A stretch of DNA of 58,605 nucleotides. Origin: Prevotella sp. UBA2746 (GTDB lineage Bacteria > Bacteroidota > Bacteroidia > Bacteroidales > Bacteroidaceae). The translations under genes and the position numbers were made by a program. The stretch is taken from NCBI GenBank assembly GCA_002353555.1, contig DEJO01000036.1:9243-67847 (forward strand), written 5' to 3'. The notes below the pieces were generated by a model. It was not told the DNA's origin. It saw only the letters and a list, made by a program, of their open reading frames with translations, and made no database searches. Below, piece by piece: positions 8,814 to 17,513 of this stretch (positions are counted from its first letter, which is position 1; each line of letters opens with the position of its first letter).

Positions 8814-11800
8814 CTAATAGTCTCGTTGTATGTCGGCAATCTTTTCGTGCAGCTTCCGCATCTGCTCTTCCTGTAGCACACGCTTATATTCTATAGGTGT
8901 CACCTGGATGAAGTCTTCCACGTAGTGCTGCCAGTCGTCGAGCATCTTGCGTGCCAGCCTGGAGCCGGTCTGTTGGTAGTGCTGCCGTATCAGTTCGTGC
9001 AGCTCCTTCCGCGAACAGCTGTCTTCGACAAGTCCCAGTTCCACCATGTCCAAGTTGCAATAGTAGTCGAAGTTGTGGTCCTTGTCCCATACGTATGCCA
9101 CTCCGCCCGTCATGCCTGCGGCGAAGTTGCGCCCTGTCTCGCCCAGCACCACCACACGTCCGCCCGTCATGTACTCACAGCAATGGTCGCCGGCCCCCTC
9201 TATAACAGCTACAGCACCTGAGTTGCGCACTCCGAACCGTTCTCCCACACGTCCGTTGATATAGAGTTCACCACTTGTGGCACCATACAGTCCTGTGTTG
9301 CCGGCAATGATGTTGTCTTCGGCAGCAAAGTGGGCACCGGCGGGTGGCAGGATGGCGATGCGACCTCCGCTGAGTCCCTTGGCAAAATAGTCGTTGACCT
9401 CACCCTCCAGCCTGAAGCTGATGCCGTGGGCAAGGAAGGCACCGAACGACTGTCCGGCAGAACCCCTGAACCTGACGCTGATGGTGTCGTCGGGCAGTCC
9501 GCCGTGACCGTGTTTCTTGGCGACAGCACCGGAGAGCATGGCACCAACTGCTCGGTCGGTGTTGCCGATGGCGTAGTCCAAGACCACCTTCTTTTGCTGT
9601 GCCGCAGCCTCCGTTGCCGCAGCAATCATCCGCTGGTCTGTCACGTCGTCCTGCATGCCCAGCGGCGTGTTGGGCTTGCGGGCGTCTCCCGTGAAGTGCA
9701 GCACCCCTGTCTCCTGGTGCAGGAGCCTGCCGAAGTCTAATACAGACGGTCTCGTCACGACGAGGTCAGTGCGTCCCACTATCTCGTCCAGCGTGCGGAA
9801 TCCCATCTCTGCCAAGTATTCGCGAACCTCCTGAGCCATGAACGTGAAGTAGTTTACCAGGTGTCCGGCACGACCCAAGAAGTGCTTGCGCAGTTCCGGA
9901 TTCTGGGTGGCTATACCCATTGGGCATGTATTGAGGTTACACTTGCGCATCATGACACATCCCAGTACAATGAGTGCCGTGGTACCGAACCCGAACTCCT
10001 CGGCACCCAGCAACGCCATGAGGATGATGTCGCGCCCCGTCTTCAGCTGTCCGTCTACTTGCAGGCGCACCTGCTGCCTCAGACCGTTGCGCACCAGCGT
10101 CTGTTGCGTCTCGCTCAGTCCTATTTCTGGCGAGATGCCGGCAAAGCGCATGCTCGATGCCGGTGATGCTCCCGTGCCACCTTCAGCCCCGCTGATGACG
10201 ATGAGGTCTGCCTTGGCCTTGGCAACACCTGCCGCGATAGTTCCGATGCCGCTTTCTGCCACCAGTTTTACGGATACGGCAGCCGTCGGATTGACATTCT
10301 TCAGGTCGAAGATGAGCTGTGCCAGGTCTTCAATGCTGTAGATGTCGTGGTGGGGTGGCGGCGAGATGAGCGAGATGCCGGGTATGGCATGCCGTGTCTT
10401 GGCTATCACCTCGTTCACCTTGAAGCCCGGCAGTTGTCCGCCTTCGCCAGGCTTGGCACCCTGTGCCACCTTGATCTGAATCTCTTCAGCGTTAACCAGA
10501 TATTCGGTGGTTACGCCGAAGCGTCCCGATGCCACCTGCTTGGTCTTGCTCGACAGCGAGATGCCGTCTACAGTGTTGTGGAATCGTTCCGCATCCTCGC
10601 CACCCTCACCGGTATTGCTGCGTCCGCCTATCTTGTTCATGGCAAGGCAGATGGCTTCATGTGCCTCCTTGCTCAGTGCTCCGAATGACATGGCTCCTGC
10701 CACGAAATGCTTCATGATGGCTTCCACGGGTTCCACCTCGTCGATGTTGATGGGGTTCTTTTTGAATCCCATGAAGTCACGAATGAAGATGGGTGCATCC
10801 TTCTGGTCAGCCAGCCGGGTGAATTCCTTGAACTTCTCGTAGCTGCCTGTCCGGGTGGCCAGTTGCAGGGTGGCGATGGTTTCGGGGTTCCAGGCGTGGC
10901 GGATGCCGTCCTTTCGCCAATGGAACTGGCCTTGGAAGGTTAAGGGTTCTTGCCCTGCAAGCGACTGAAGGTCGAGCGGATGCTTAGTGGTTGAAGGGCA
11001 GGAAATTGCCAGACTCTTTCTCGTGATGGCATCCTTGGCTATCTTCTCCAGCCCTATGCCTCCCACGGTGCTGACTTCGGTGCCGAAATACGTCTTCAGC
11101 AACTGTTCGGAGAGACCGATGCTCTCAAAAATCTTTGCACCGCGATAGGAGCGTATGGTCGATATGCCCATCTTAGCCATGATCTTGAAGAGTCCCTTCT
11201 TGACCGCTTTGATGTAATTGGCTTCCGCCGTGGCATAGTCTTCCTGTATCTGGTGGCGCTTCACCAGGTCGTCGAGGATGGCGAAGGCCATATACGGGCA
11301 CAGAGCCGAAGCGCCATAGCCCAGAAGCAGTGCCGCATGCATCGTCTCGCGTATCTCCCCACTCTCAACGATCAGCGCCGTCTGCACCCGTTTGCCCATG
11401 CTGATGAGGTGGTGGTGGACGGCAGAGACTGCCAGCAACGAGGGGATGAGGAACCATGAGCCGTCTGTTGCGCCGTCGCCGTTCTGCCTGTCGGTCAGGA
11501 TGATGTAGTTATATCCGTCGTCTACTGCCTTCTCAGCATCCTTGCACAGTCTGTCGAGCGCCAGCCTGAGAGCTTCCCCAGCCTTTGTTGCGCTGGTGTC
11601 GGGTGCAGGCCGTTCGGCTTTCATTTCCAGTTTGATGGTCTTGAAGCCCTTATACCTGATGTTGCAGAGGATGTCCAGTTGCGTATTGTTGAGGATGGGA
11701 TGAGGCAGTCGCACCATCTTGCAGTTCGATTCGTCAGGATGGAGGATGCCGGCACCTACACGTCCGATGTATTCGGTCAGCGACATGACCAGTTGCTCCC

Positions 11801-13352
11801 GTATGGAGTCGATGGCAGGGTTGGTGACCTGGGCAAACTGTTGGCGGAAGTAGTTGAAGAACACCTGCGGCCGGTCGCTCAGCACGGCAAGTGGAGTGTC
11901 GTTGCCCATCGAGGCGGTAGGCTCCTGTCCGCCCACAGCCATCGGCACTATCGTTGCCTCGATGTCTTCAGCTCCATAGCCGAACAGGATTTCTTTCTGC
12001 CGCAGGTCGGCAACGTCATTCTCTATATGCCGTCCGCTCTTCAGCTTCTCCAGTTGTATACGGTTGGTCGACAGCCACTGCTGGTAAGGATGCTCCTGAG
12101 CCAGTTGCCGTTTGATTTCTCCGTCGTAGTAGATCTTTCCCTCCTGCGTGTCGACGAGCAGTATCTTACCCGGTTGCAGACGTCCCTTCTCTACAATCTC
12201 CGACGGGTTGAAGTCCATGACGCCCGTCTCCGATGCCACCACCATCGTGTCGTGGGTGGTGATGGTGTAGCGGGCAGGTCGCAACCCGTTGCGGTCGAGC
12301 ATGCCACCGGCAAACCTGCCGTCGGAAAAGAGCAGGGCGGCAGGTCCGTCCCAGGGCTCCATCAGGATGGAGTGGTACTCGTAGAACGCCTTCAGGTCTT
12401 CCGAGATGGGGTTCTTGTCGTTGAACGACTCCGGCACCAGCACGCTCATGGCGTGGGGCAGCGACAGTCCCGACATGACAAGGAACTCCAGCACGTTGTC
12501 TAACGAGGCTGAGTCCGACATGCCGGGTTGGACGATGGGCGACGGTCCTTCGTCCTTCAACAGCACGTGCTCCCGTGCCTGCATCCAGGCTCTGTTTCCG
12601 CGGATGGTATTGATCTCTCCGTTATGGGCTAACAAGCGGAAGGGCTGGGCAAGCGACCATGTAGGGAATGTGTTTGTGCTGAACCGGGAGTGCACCAGCG
12701 CCAGTCCGCTTGTAAAGTAGGGGTTGGTAAGGTCGGGGAAGTACTGTCTCACCTGCATCGACGAGAGCATGCCCTTGTAGACGATGTTCTGCGTAGACAG
12801 CGAACATATATAGAAGTCTTTGTGTTGTATGCGCGACTCAATCCTCTTCCTTATTATATATAAGGTGTGCGGAAGGGCATCCACGTTGTCGCCGGAAGCA
12901 CCCGTCACGAACAGTTGCTTGATGACAGGCTCGGCAGAACGTGCCGCACTGCCCAGACAGTCGGGGCAGGTGGGCACCGTGCGTAGGTGCATCAGCTGCA
13001 ACCCCTGGCGCTCTATCTCCTCCGTCATGATGCTGATGGCGGCATGTTGCTGCTCCTCGTCCTTCGGGAGGAACACCAGCCCAGTGCCGTATCTGCCTTT
13101 CTCAGGCACGGGGATGCCTTGCAGCAGGATGAACTCATGCGGTATCTGCACCATGATGCCGGCTCCGTCGCCGTCGTTGCCCACCTCGGCACCACGGTGG
13201 CGCATGTTCTCCAGCACGCGCAGGGCTTGGTCTACCAGCTCGTGGCTTTTGTTGCCATGAATGTTGACCACCATGCCTACACCACAGGCATCGTGTTCAT
13301 GGACTGATTGATACAAGCCTTGTTCTTGGTTTTGAAGTCTACCTTTTGTCAT
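8814..13352 (-). CDS. gltB: Glutamate synthase large (alpha) subunit
   Basis: 1512-aa enzyme with an N-terminal class II glutamine amidotransferase domain (nucleophile Cys about residue 23 in HDACGVGM after a short propeptide), a central domain, the FMN/2-oxoglutarate synthase barrel (PGEGGQLPG, SGAEGGTGASP), the 3Fe-4S cysteines in CVMMRKCNLNTCP, and a C-terminal beta-helix (GATSGELYINGRVGERF). Length is normal for the family. It makes glutamate in the GS-GOGAT cycle together with the gltD and glnN products and is the first gene of the minus-strand unit. A TAATTTTG promoter box lies about 32 bp upstream, and a conserved element shared with glnK lies about 100 bp upstream. Confidence 0.97.
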   Translation of the reverse strand: MTKGRLQNQEQGLYQSVHEHDACGVGMVVNIHGNKSHELVDQALRVLENMRHRGAEVGNDGDGAGIMVQIPHEFILLQGIPVPEKGRYGTGLVFLPKDEEQQHAAISIMTEEIERQGLQLMHLRTVPTCPDCLGSAARSAEPVIKQLFVTGASGDNVDALPHTLYIIRKRIESRIQHKDFYICSLSTQNIVYKGMLSSMQVRQYFPDLTNPYFTSGLALVHSRFSTNTFPTWSLAQPFRLLAHNGEINTIRGNRAWMQAREHVLLKDEGPSPIVQPGMSDSASLDNVLEFLVMSGLSLPHAMSVLVPESFNDKNPISEDLKAFYEYHSILMEPWDGPAALLFSDGRFAGGMLDRNGLRPARYTITTHDTMVVASETGVMDFNPSEIVEKGRLQPGKILLVDTQEGKIYYDGEIKRQLAQEHPYQQWLSTNRIQLEKLKSGRHIENDVADLRQKEILFGYGAEDIEATIVPMAVGGQEPTASMGNDTPLAVLSDRPQVFFNYFRQQFAQVTNPAIDSIREQLVMSLTEYIGRVGAGILHPDESNCKMVRLPHPILNNTQLDILCNIRYKGFKTIKLEMKAERPAPDTSATKAGEALRLALDRLCKDAEKAVDDGYNYIILTDRQNGDGATDGSWFLIPSLLAVSAVHHHLISMGKRVQTALIVESGEIRETMHAALLLGYGASALCPYMAFAILDDLVKRHQIQEDYATAEANYIKAVKKGLFKIMAKMGISTIRSYRGAKIFESIGLSEQLLKTYFGTEVSTVGGIGLEKIAKDAITRKSLAISCPSTTKHPLDLQSLAGQEPLTFQGQFHWRKDGIRHAWNPETIATLQLATRTGSYEKFKEFTRLADQKDAPIFIRDFMGFKKNPINIDEVEPVEAIMKHFVAGAMSFGALSKEAHEAICLAMNKIGGRSNTGEGGEDAERFHNTVDGISLSSKTKQVASGRFGVTTEYLVNAEEIQIKVAQGAKPGEGGQLPGFKVNEVIAKTRHAIPGISLISPPPHHDIYSIEDLAQLIFDLKNVNPTAAVSVKLVAESGIGTIAAGVAKAKADLIVISGAEGGTGASPASSMRFAGISPEIGLSETQQTLVRNGLRQQVRLQVDGQLKTGRDIILMALLGAEEFGFGTTALIVLGCVMMRKCNLNTCPMGIATQNPELRKHFLGRAGHLVNYFTFMAQEVREYLAEMGFRTLDEIVGRTDLVVTRPSVLDFGRLLHQETGVLHFTGDARKPNTPLGMQDDVTDQRMIAAATEAAAQQKKVVLDYAIGNTDRAVGAMLSGAVAKKHGHGGLPDDTISVRFRGSAGQSFGAFLAHGISFRLEGEVNDYFAKGLSGGRIAILPPAGAHFAAEDNIIAGNTGLYGATSGELYINGRVGERFGVRNSGAVAVIEGAGDHCCEYMTGGRVVVLGETGRNFAAGMTGGVAYVWDKDHNFDYYCNLDMVELGLVEDSCSRKELHELIRQHYQQTGSRLARKMLDDWQHYVEDFIQVTPIEYKRVLQEEQMRKLHEKIADIQRDY

Positions 13353-13383
13353 ATTTGTCTTTTTTCTTGTCTGAATCTGGGTG

Positions 13384-13391
13384 CAAAATTA
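13384..13391 (-). promoter_or_regulatory. gltB promoter, Bacteroidetes -7 box
   Basis: TAATTTTG on the minus strand, 32 bases before the gltB ATG, followed by CA. It matches the TAnnTTTG consensus of the Bacteroidetes housekeeping sigma factor. I see no clear TTTG at -33, consistent with dependence on an activator. Confidence 0.6.
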
Positions 13392-13450
13392 CGGTGAAAA
13401 GCTAATATGCGAGGCTCTGACGATGGGTTTGTCCTTAAAAATTTTTACCA

Positions 13451-13633
13451 ACTTTCACTTTGCTCTGAAAACCAACGATTCTTGGGCAAAGTGGAAATGA
13501 AAGGGAGTTTTTAAAGATGTGAAAGTTTGCAAAATGATAGTTGAATTAAAAATTAATATACAAAACGACAGTAAATCAGCTCATTTGTATTCTAAAAGTT
13601 AAAAATTTGTTCTTAGTATGTTTCAAACTGACA
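13451..13633 (+). promoter_or_regulatory. Copy 1 of the nitrogen-unit upstream element
   Basis: Aligns without any gap, at a constant offset of 6797, to 20248-20430 upstream of glnK: 45/50 identities over the first 50 bases and about 70% over 183. The core is an imperfect dyad, TTTCACTTTGC ... GCAAAGTGGAAA. Further shared blocks are CAAAATGATAGT and GTTTCAAA.TGACA. The position matching the glnK -7 box reads AAAATTTG (13602-13609), one change from consensus. It lies upstream of gltB but faces away from it. Confidence 0.7.
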
Positions 13634-13778
13634 GCTTGTGTATGCCTTTTTAGTGGTGATGAGGAACTTGTACGGTGACCAGTTCCTCTCCAAGCGCTTG
13701 CTCTCTCTATAAATACCTATAAGAAACACCGCACCGAAAACGAGCAAATGGCTTTCGGGCGGTGTTGTAAATTCCTGC
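13634..13778 (+). ncRNA. Possible small RNA region with two hairpins between gltB and the antiporter gene
   Basis: Downstream of the promoter-like copy 1 on the plus strand there is no credible gene, but there are two hairpins: GAGGAACT/AGTTCCTC (13661-13668 and 13681-13688), and AACACCGC.CCGAAA paired with TTTCGG.GCGGTGTT (13725-13766). The second may only be the terminator of the minus-strand antiporter gene. A small RNA is an inference from position. Confidence 0.25.
13725..13766 (-). terminator. Terminator-like hairpin after the antiporter gene
   Basis: Fourteen paired positions in two blocks (AACACCGC/GCGGTGTT and CCGAAA/TTTCGG) with one unpaired base. Read on the minus strand it is followed by TTTCTT, 13 bases past the antiporter stop. 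Confidence 0.55.
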
Positions 13779-15131
13779 TTATCCCGCATTCTCGTCATGA
13801 GCACTCATGTTCTTGATAAACAGGTTGACGAGGTGCTTCGTGATGAAGGTATGACGGACGGCATGGCGCACCTTGTTTGCTAATGAGTTCTTGTCGTCAG
13901 ATGATTTAGCCGCCTCTGCCTCTGCTGCAACCACCTGCTGCTCACGCTTGTCGATCTTAGCACGCAGGCTCTCTGAAGCGTGATGATAAAGGAACGTATA
14001 GCATGGCATTGCTGCCTTCATGATATAAGGCGTGAGGAAGGTGGTCACTACACTGGAGGCTACGATGACAGGGTAGATGATAGGACTGAGAACACCCAAG
14101 CTGGCACCCAGCCCGGCGATAATGAATGAGAACTCGCCAATCTGGACGAATGAGAAACTGGTAAGCATAGAGTCACGCAACGTCTGTCCGCCCCACCAGC
14201 ACCCCAGGGTGCCAAAGACAATCATACCGATGATAATTGTCAGGCTGATATAGATGATGCTCATCCAATATTGCGCCACTGAAGACGGATTGATCAGCAT
14301 GCCCACAGAGATGAAGAAGATAGCTGCAAACACATTCTTCAGCGGTGTCATCAGTTTTTCGATACGATGCGACTCCACTGTCTCGGCAAGGATAGACCCC
14401 ATCACGAAGGCACCGAGTGCACTGCTGAACCCGGCTTCCTCTGCCGTCAGCACCATACCTAAGCACAGACCCAAAGCGAGGATGATAAGCGTCTCGTCGT
14501 TCAAATGCTTTTTCAATATGCGTATCAGTGTCGGTATGATGAGTATTCCGCAGACGAACCATGCCACGAGCGTAATGACCAGATCCATGACCTTGCCGGC
14601 CAATTCGGCACCCTCGAACTGATGGCGGATGGCTATACTGGAGAGTAATACCATCAGTACCACGGCCACCACATCCTCAACGATAAGGATGCTTGTCGCA
14701 CCCTTGACAAAACGCTCCTTGTTCAAGCCTGCCTCGTCAATGGCTTTCATCACGATAGTGGTACTCGACATACAGAGCATGCCCGCCAGGAAAAGGGAGT
14801 TGATCATATCAAGCTTGGCATCCACTCCCACGAGGTAGCCAAAGAGCATCATGCCGCCGATGATGGTCAACGCGCCTATTGCCGCCACCTTGCCACTGCT
14901 GATGAGGTTCTTCAGACGGAATTCCAGACCGATGCAGAACAAGACGAAGAGCACACCGATGTCTCCCCATTGCTTCACGTTGTCCGCACTCACAAACTTC
15001 TCGCCAGAAAGATGCGGACCTATCAATACTCCTGCAACGATATACCCCAATACTACGGGTTGTTTTAATAACTTGAACACGATGCTGACTACAGCTGCCG
15101 TGATCATCAAAATATATAAATCTTGTACCAT
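13779..15131 (-). CDS. CPA2-family cation:proton antiporter (KefB-like)
   Basis: Integral inner-membrane protein of 450 aa with about 12 hydrophobic segments and the CPA2 opening: VVLGYIVAGVLIGPH, then DIGVLFVLFCIGLEF. It probably exchanges K+ or Na+ for protons. A charged tail (KIDKREQQVVAAEAEAAK) follows the last membrane segment; there is no TrkA-N or TrkA-C domain, so it is shorter than Kef-type relatives. The stop codon TAA falls inside the recurrent GGGATAAG motif, which raises the possibility that the 3' end was trimmed by an insertion. The minus-strand genes around it are not obviously related. Confidence 0.85.
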   Translation of the reverse strand: MVQDLYILMITAAVVSIVFKLLKQPVVLGYIVAGVLIGPHLSGEKFVSADNVKQWGDIGVLFVLFCIGLEFRLKNLISSGKVAAIGALTIIGGMMLFGYLVGVDAKLDMINSLFLAGMLCMSSTTIVMKAIDEAGLNKERFVKGATSILIVEDVVAVVLMVLLSSIAIRHQFEGAELAGKVMDLVITLVAWFVCGILIIPTLIRILKKHLNDETLIILALGLCLGMVLTAEEAGFSSALGAFVMGSILAETVESHRIEKLMTPLKNVFAAIFFISVGMLINPSSVAQYWMSIIYISLTIIIGMIVFGTLGCWWGGQTLRDSMLTSFSFVQIGEFSFIIAGLGASLGVLSPIIYPVIVASSVVTTFLTPYIMKAAMPCYTFLYHHASESLRAKIDKREQQVVAAEAEAAKSSDDKNSLANKVRHAVRHTFITKHLVNLFIKNMSAHDENAG

Positions 15132-15161
15132 ACTTGATGTGTTTATTGAATAATTTAAGCT

Positions 15162-15335
15162 TTAGATGCAATAATACTTAGTCAGGAAATAGGTCTTCTC
15201 CCAGTCGAGTATTTTTCGCTCAGATTCCTTTTCCGAATGGATGTCTTGCTCGTCAAGAATCATTACCTTCTTGTCTTTCAGGTCGTAAAGGGGCCATTCC
15301 TTGGCCTTGCTAACTTCTTCATGCGGTTTTGTTTT
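15162..15335 (-). pseudogene. Fragment of a lost gene (58 open codons, no start)
   Basis: On the minus strand a frame runs from a stop at 15336-15338 to TAA at 15162-15164. It reads like the C-terminal end of a larger protein (KEWPLYDLKDKKVMILDE ... DWEKTYFLTKYYCI) with balanced codon use and no start codon near its beginning. It resembles the tail of type B carboxylesterases to my eye, but I cannot confirm this. It fills the gap between the MATE and antiporter genes. Confidence 0.4.
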
Positions 15336-15352
15336 TTAGTTATTGAATTCTA

Positions 15353-16720
15353 TTAACGACTGATGATGCCCTTATTTGACAATAGTATGACGCCCAGCGT
15401 CATGCATTCCGTAACAGGAACGGCGAGCCACATACCTTGGGGATAGATGAATTCAGGCATCAGGATGAATGCCGGTATAAGGAAAATCAGCCCTCGGAAC
15501 AGCATGTACAGCGTGGACCGGGTGTTCTGCTCGGTGGCTTGATAATAGCCGATAATGGCAACATTCATGGCAAAGAAGATGGCAGAATAAGCGAACAAAG
15601 GAAGCCCGCCTATTGCAATCTCATAGGCATTGGTGCCTGCTTGCAGGAAAAGGCTGACAAGGGGTTTGGCACACAGGGTGAGAAACGTTGTTGCCAATAC
15701 GCCACAGATGGTAGCGGTACTGAGGCTGACCCTGAAAGCTCTTCGCACACGATAGCGATTGCCTGCACCGTAATTGAAGCTGATGATGGGTTGGGCTGAC
15801 TGTGCCACTGAATTGTTGACCATGTACACGATAGGGTAAAGATAGCACGCCACACTGAAGGCAGCTACGCCATCTTCGCCTAATTGGCGTATAAAGACGT
15901 AGTTTCCGGTAAGCAACATGACGGACATCGCCAGTTCTCCCAGCATGGAGGAGAAGCCATTGCGAGTCATATAGCCGACATTGCGTGCTGTCAGATAAAC
16001 ACTGGTAAGACTGAGCTTTAGCCTGCAGATCTTGACAGTCTGTGCCCGGAAGAACATATACCAGACGACCATTCCGGCGGCAGCGGCACAGCTAACCGAT
16101 GAGGCTATGCCGCTACCCGCAATCCCCATCTGCATGGGAAATACAAACAGCCAATCCAGAAAGATATTCAGCAGGCCTGGAAAAATCTCCAATGAGGCTG
16201 CAAACTTTGGAGCTCCGTCGAGCCTGATGACGAAAGAGCCAATCATCTGGATGATGATACAGACACAGCCGGGAAGAATGGGAAGGAGATAATCCTGACA
16301 TAATGGCAATAGTGCATCGCTGCTTCCCAAAAGGCGCAAGAAAGGAATGCGGAAGATGTAGACAGCAATAGCAATAATAGCCATCAGCAGCGTAGCTACT
16401 TCGAAGGCTTGGGTGATGTTGATATTAGCGGCTTTGTGGTTGTTTTGAGACAGATGGATACTTGCTACGACTGACACGCCCACTCCGAACATCAGCGCAA
16501 TGCCCGTCGTCATCAAAAACAGTGGCGAGACGATATTGATAGCTGCCAGCGCATTGCTGCCCACTCCCTGCCCGACGAATATGCCGTCTGCAACCGTAAA
16601 TAGCGATGCAAACACCATTGACAACAGCGTAGGATAGAAAATTCTGTTGAACAGCGGGGCAATCTTCGACTTTCCAAAGTCTATCTTGTCTCTTTCTTTG
16701 TCTTTTATTCTCTTTGCCAT
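15353..16720 (-). CDS. MATE-family multidrug/metabolite exporter
   Basis: 455-aa inner-membrane protein with about 12 hydrophobic helices. The first MATE half is seen from FNRIFYPTLLSMVFASLF through DGIFVGQGVGSNALAAIN, and the second half contains YMVNNSVAQSAQPIISFNYG. MATE proteins export organic cations or metabolites with Na+ or H+. The basic N-terminus MAKRIKDKERDK is typical of the Bacteroidetes subgroup. It is probably monocistronic, and I see no clear promoter box among the repeats upstream. Confidence 0.9.
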   Translation of the reverse strand: MAKRIKDKERDKIDFGKSKIAPLFNRIFYPTLLSMVFASLFTVADGIFVGQGVGSNALAAINIVSPLFLMTTGIALMFGVGVSVVASIHLSQNNHKAANINITQAFEVATLLMAIIAIAVYIFRIPFLRLLGSSDALLPLCQDYLLPILPGCVCIIIQMIGSFVIRLDGAPKFAASLEIFPGLLNIFLDWLFVFPMQMGIAGSGIASSVSCAAAAGMVVWYMFFRAQTVKICRLKLSLTSVYLTARNVGYMTRNGFSSMLGELAMSVMLLTGNYVFIRQLGEDGVAAFSVACYLYPIVYMVNNSVAQSAQPIISFNYGAGNRYRVRRAFRVSLSTATICGVLATTFLTLCAKPLVSLFLQAGTNAYEIAIGGLPLFAYSAIFFAMNVAIIGYYQATEQNTRSTLYMLFRGLIFLIPAFILMPEFIYPQGMWLAVPVTECMTLGVILLSNKGIISR

Positions 16721-17061
16721 ATTACTTAGTCACCGCTATCTCCCGACCGTGCCGAATCAGGGAAATAAACGATATGAGTGCAAATATACAAATAAAAATC
16801 GAAATAAATGCTATATATATTCAACTTTTGGAAGTTAGAGGGAGTTAGAAGGAGTTAGAAGGAGATAGAGGGAGTTAGAGGTCGATAGTTTTTATCAACT
16901 TGATACTCTGCATGCGAAACTAATGACTTTTAACTTCCTAAGGCCGATAAATTCTTCTAACTCCCTCTAACTTCCGAAAGTTGAGTCATTTATCCTTTAG
17001 CGCAGCGCCATTTATGAGAGAAATCTAACGTTAGTTATCGTATTTTTTTTCCAAAAAGTTG
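16721..17061. other. Intergenic region holding repeat copy A
   Basis: No gene seen. About half of it is the 164-bp palindromic repeat at 16821-16984; the rest is A+T rich and leads into the promoter at 17062. Confidence 0.6.
16821..16984. repeat. Palindromic GGAGTTAGA repeat element, copy A
   Basis: The terminal inverted repeats are about 31 bp (starting TCAACTTT.GGAAGTTAGAGG) and the arms consist of GGAGTTAGA/GGAGATAGA units. The core has GAGGTCGATAG, TTTATCAACTTGA and CTCTGCATGCGAAACTAATG in order. Copy B at 19479-19718 shares the ends and the core. No ORF. Confidence 0.85.
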
Positions 17062-17069
17062 TACCTTTG
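17062..17069 (+). promoter_or_regulatory. Promoter of the two-gene secreted unit
   Basis: TACCTTTG followed by CG matches TAnnTTTG. It lies 99 bp before the ATG at 17169, giving a fairly long leader. Confidence 0.6.
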
Positions 17070-17168
17070 CGCCCTCTACACATAGCAGGCTTAACGCACA
17101 GGGCTTTCAGTGAGAGAAGGCAAGTTTGTAATTTCAACTATTTTTTATTATCAATACATTTAACCAAG

Positions 17169-17507
17169 ATGAAAACAAAATTGATTTCAGTCCTCATGCT
17201 CACGATGATTGCGCATGGGGCAGTGGCACAGACCGATGCCAAGGGCCGACAGGTGACGCGCATCGTTTTCGACCGTGAGCAAGTGAGCATAGAGTATGCC
17301 GACGGCAGCACCGAGACCGGTGTGAGCGAGGCAGCCATCGTGAACGACAAGAGGTCTACGGGCATCAAGGCCGTCATGACCAATGCAGGCACGTCGGCGC
17401 GTCGCTGGTACACCATCGACGGACGTGCCTTGCAGGGTCAGCCCCAGCAGAAGGGTATCTATGTGGTGAGAGAGAAGAACGGAGTTAGGAAAACCATCAA
17501 GAAGTAG
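17169..17507 (+). CDS. Small secreted protein with Prevotella-type C-terminal beta tail
   Basis: 112 aa, starting at the ATG that opens a clear signal peptide (MKTKLISVLMLTMIAHGAVA, cleavage before QTDA). An earlier in-frame start at 17067 would overlap the promoter box. The mature part holds RIVFDREQVSIEYADGS, which resembles the N-terminal strand pattern of its neighbour, and ends in RRWYTIDGRALQGQPQQKG with GIYVV and a basic tail, like C-terminal domains of Bacteroidetes secreted proteins. Only 6 bp separate it from the next gene, so the two are co-transcribed. Function unknown. Confidence 0.75.
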   Translation: MKTKLISVLMLTMIAHGAVAQTDAKGRQVTRIVFDREQVSIEYADGSTETGVSEAAIVNDKRSTGIKAVMTNAGTSARRWYTIDGRALQGQPQQKGIYVVREKNGVRKTIKK

Positions 17508-17513
17508 ACAGCC

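Noticed and set aside
13613..13804. 63-codon minus-strand frame between gltB and the antiporter gene
   Set aside because: It crosses both hairpins and the antiporter terminator, overlaps the antiporter 3' end and has no recognisable domain.
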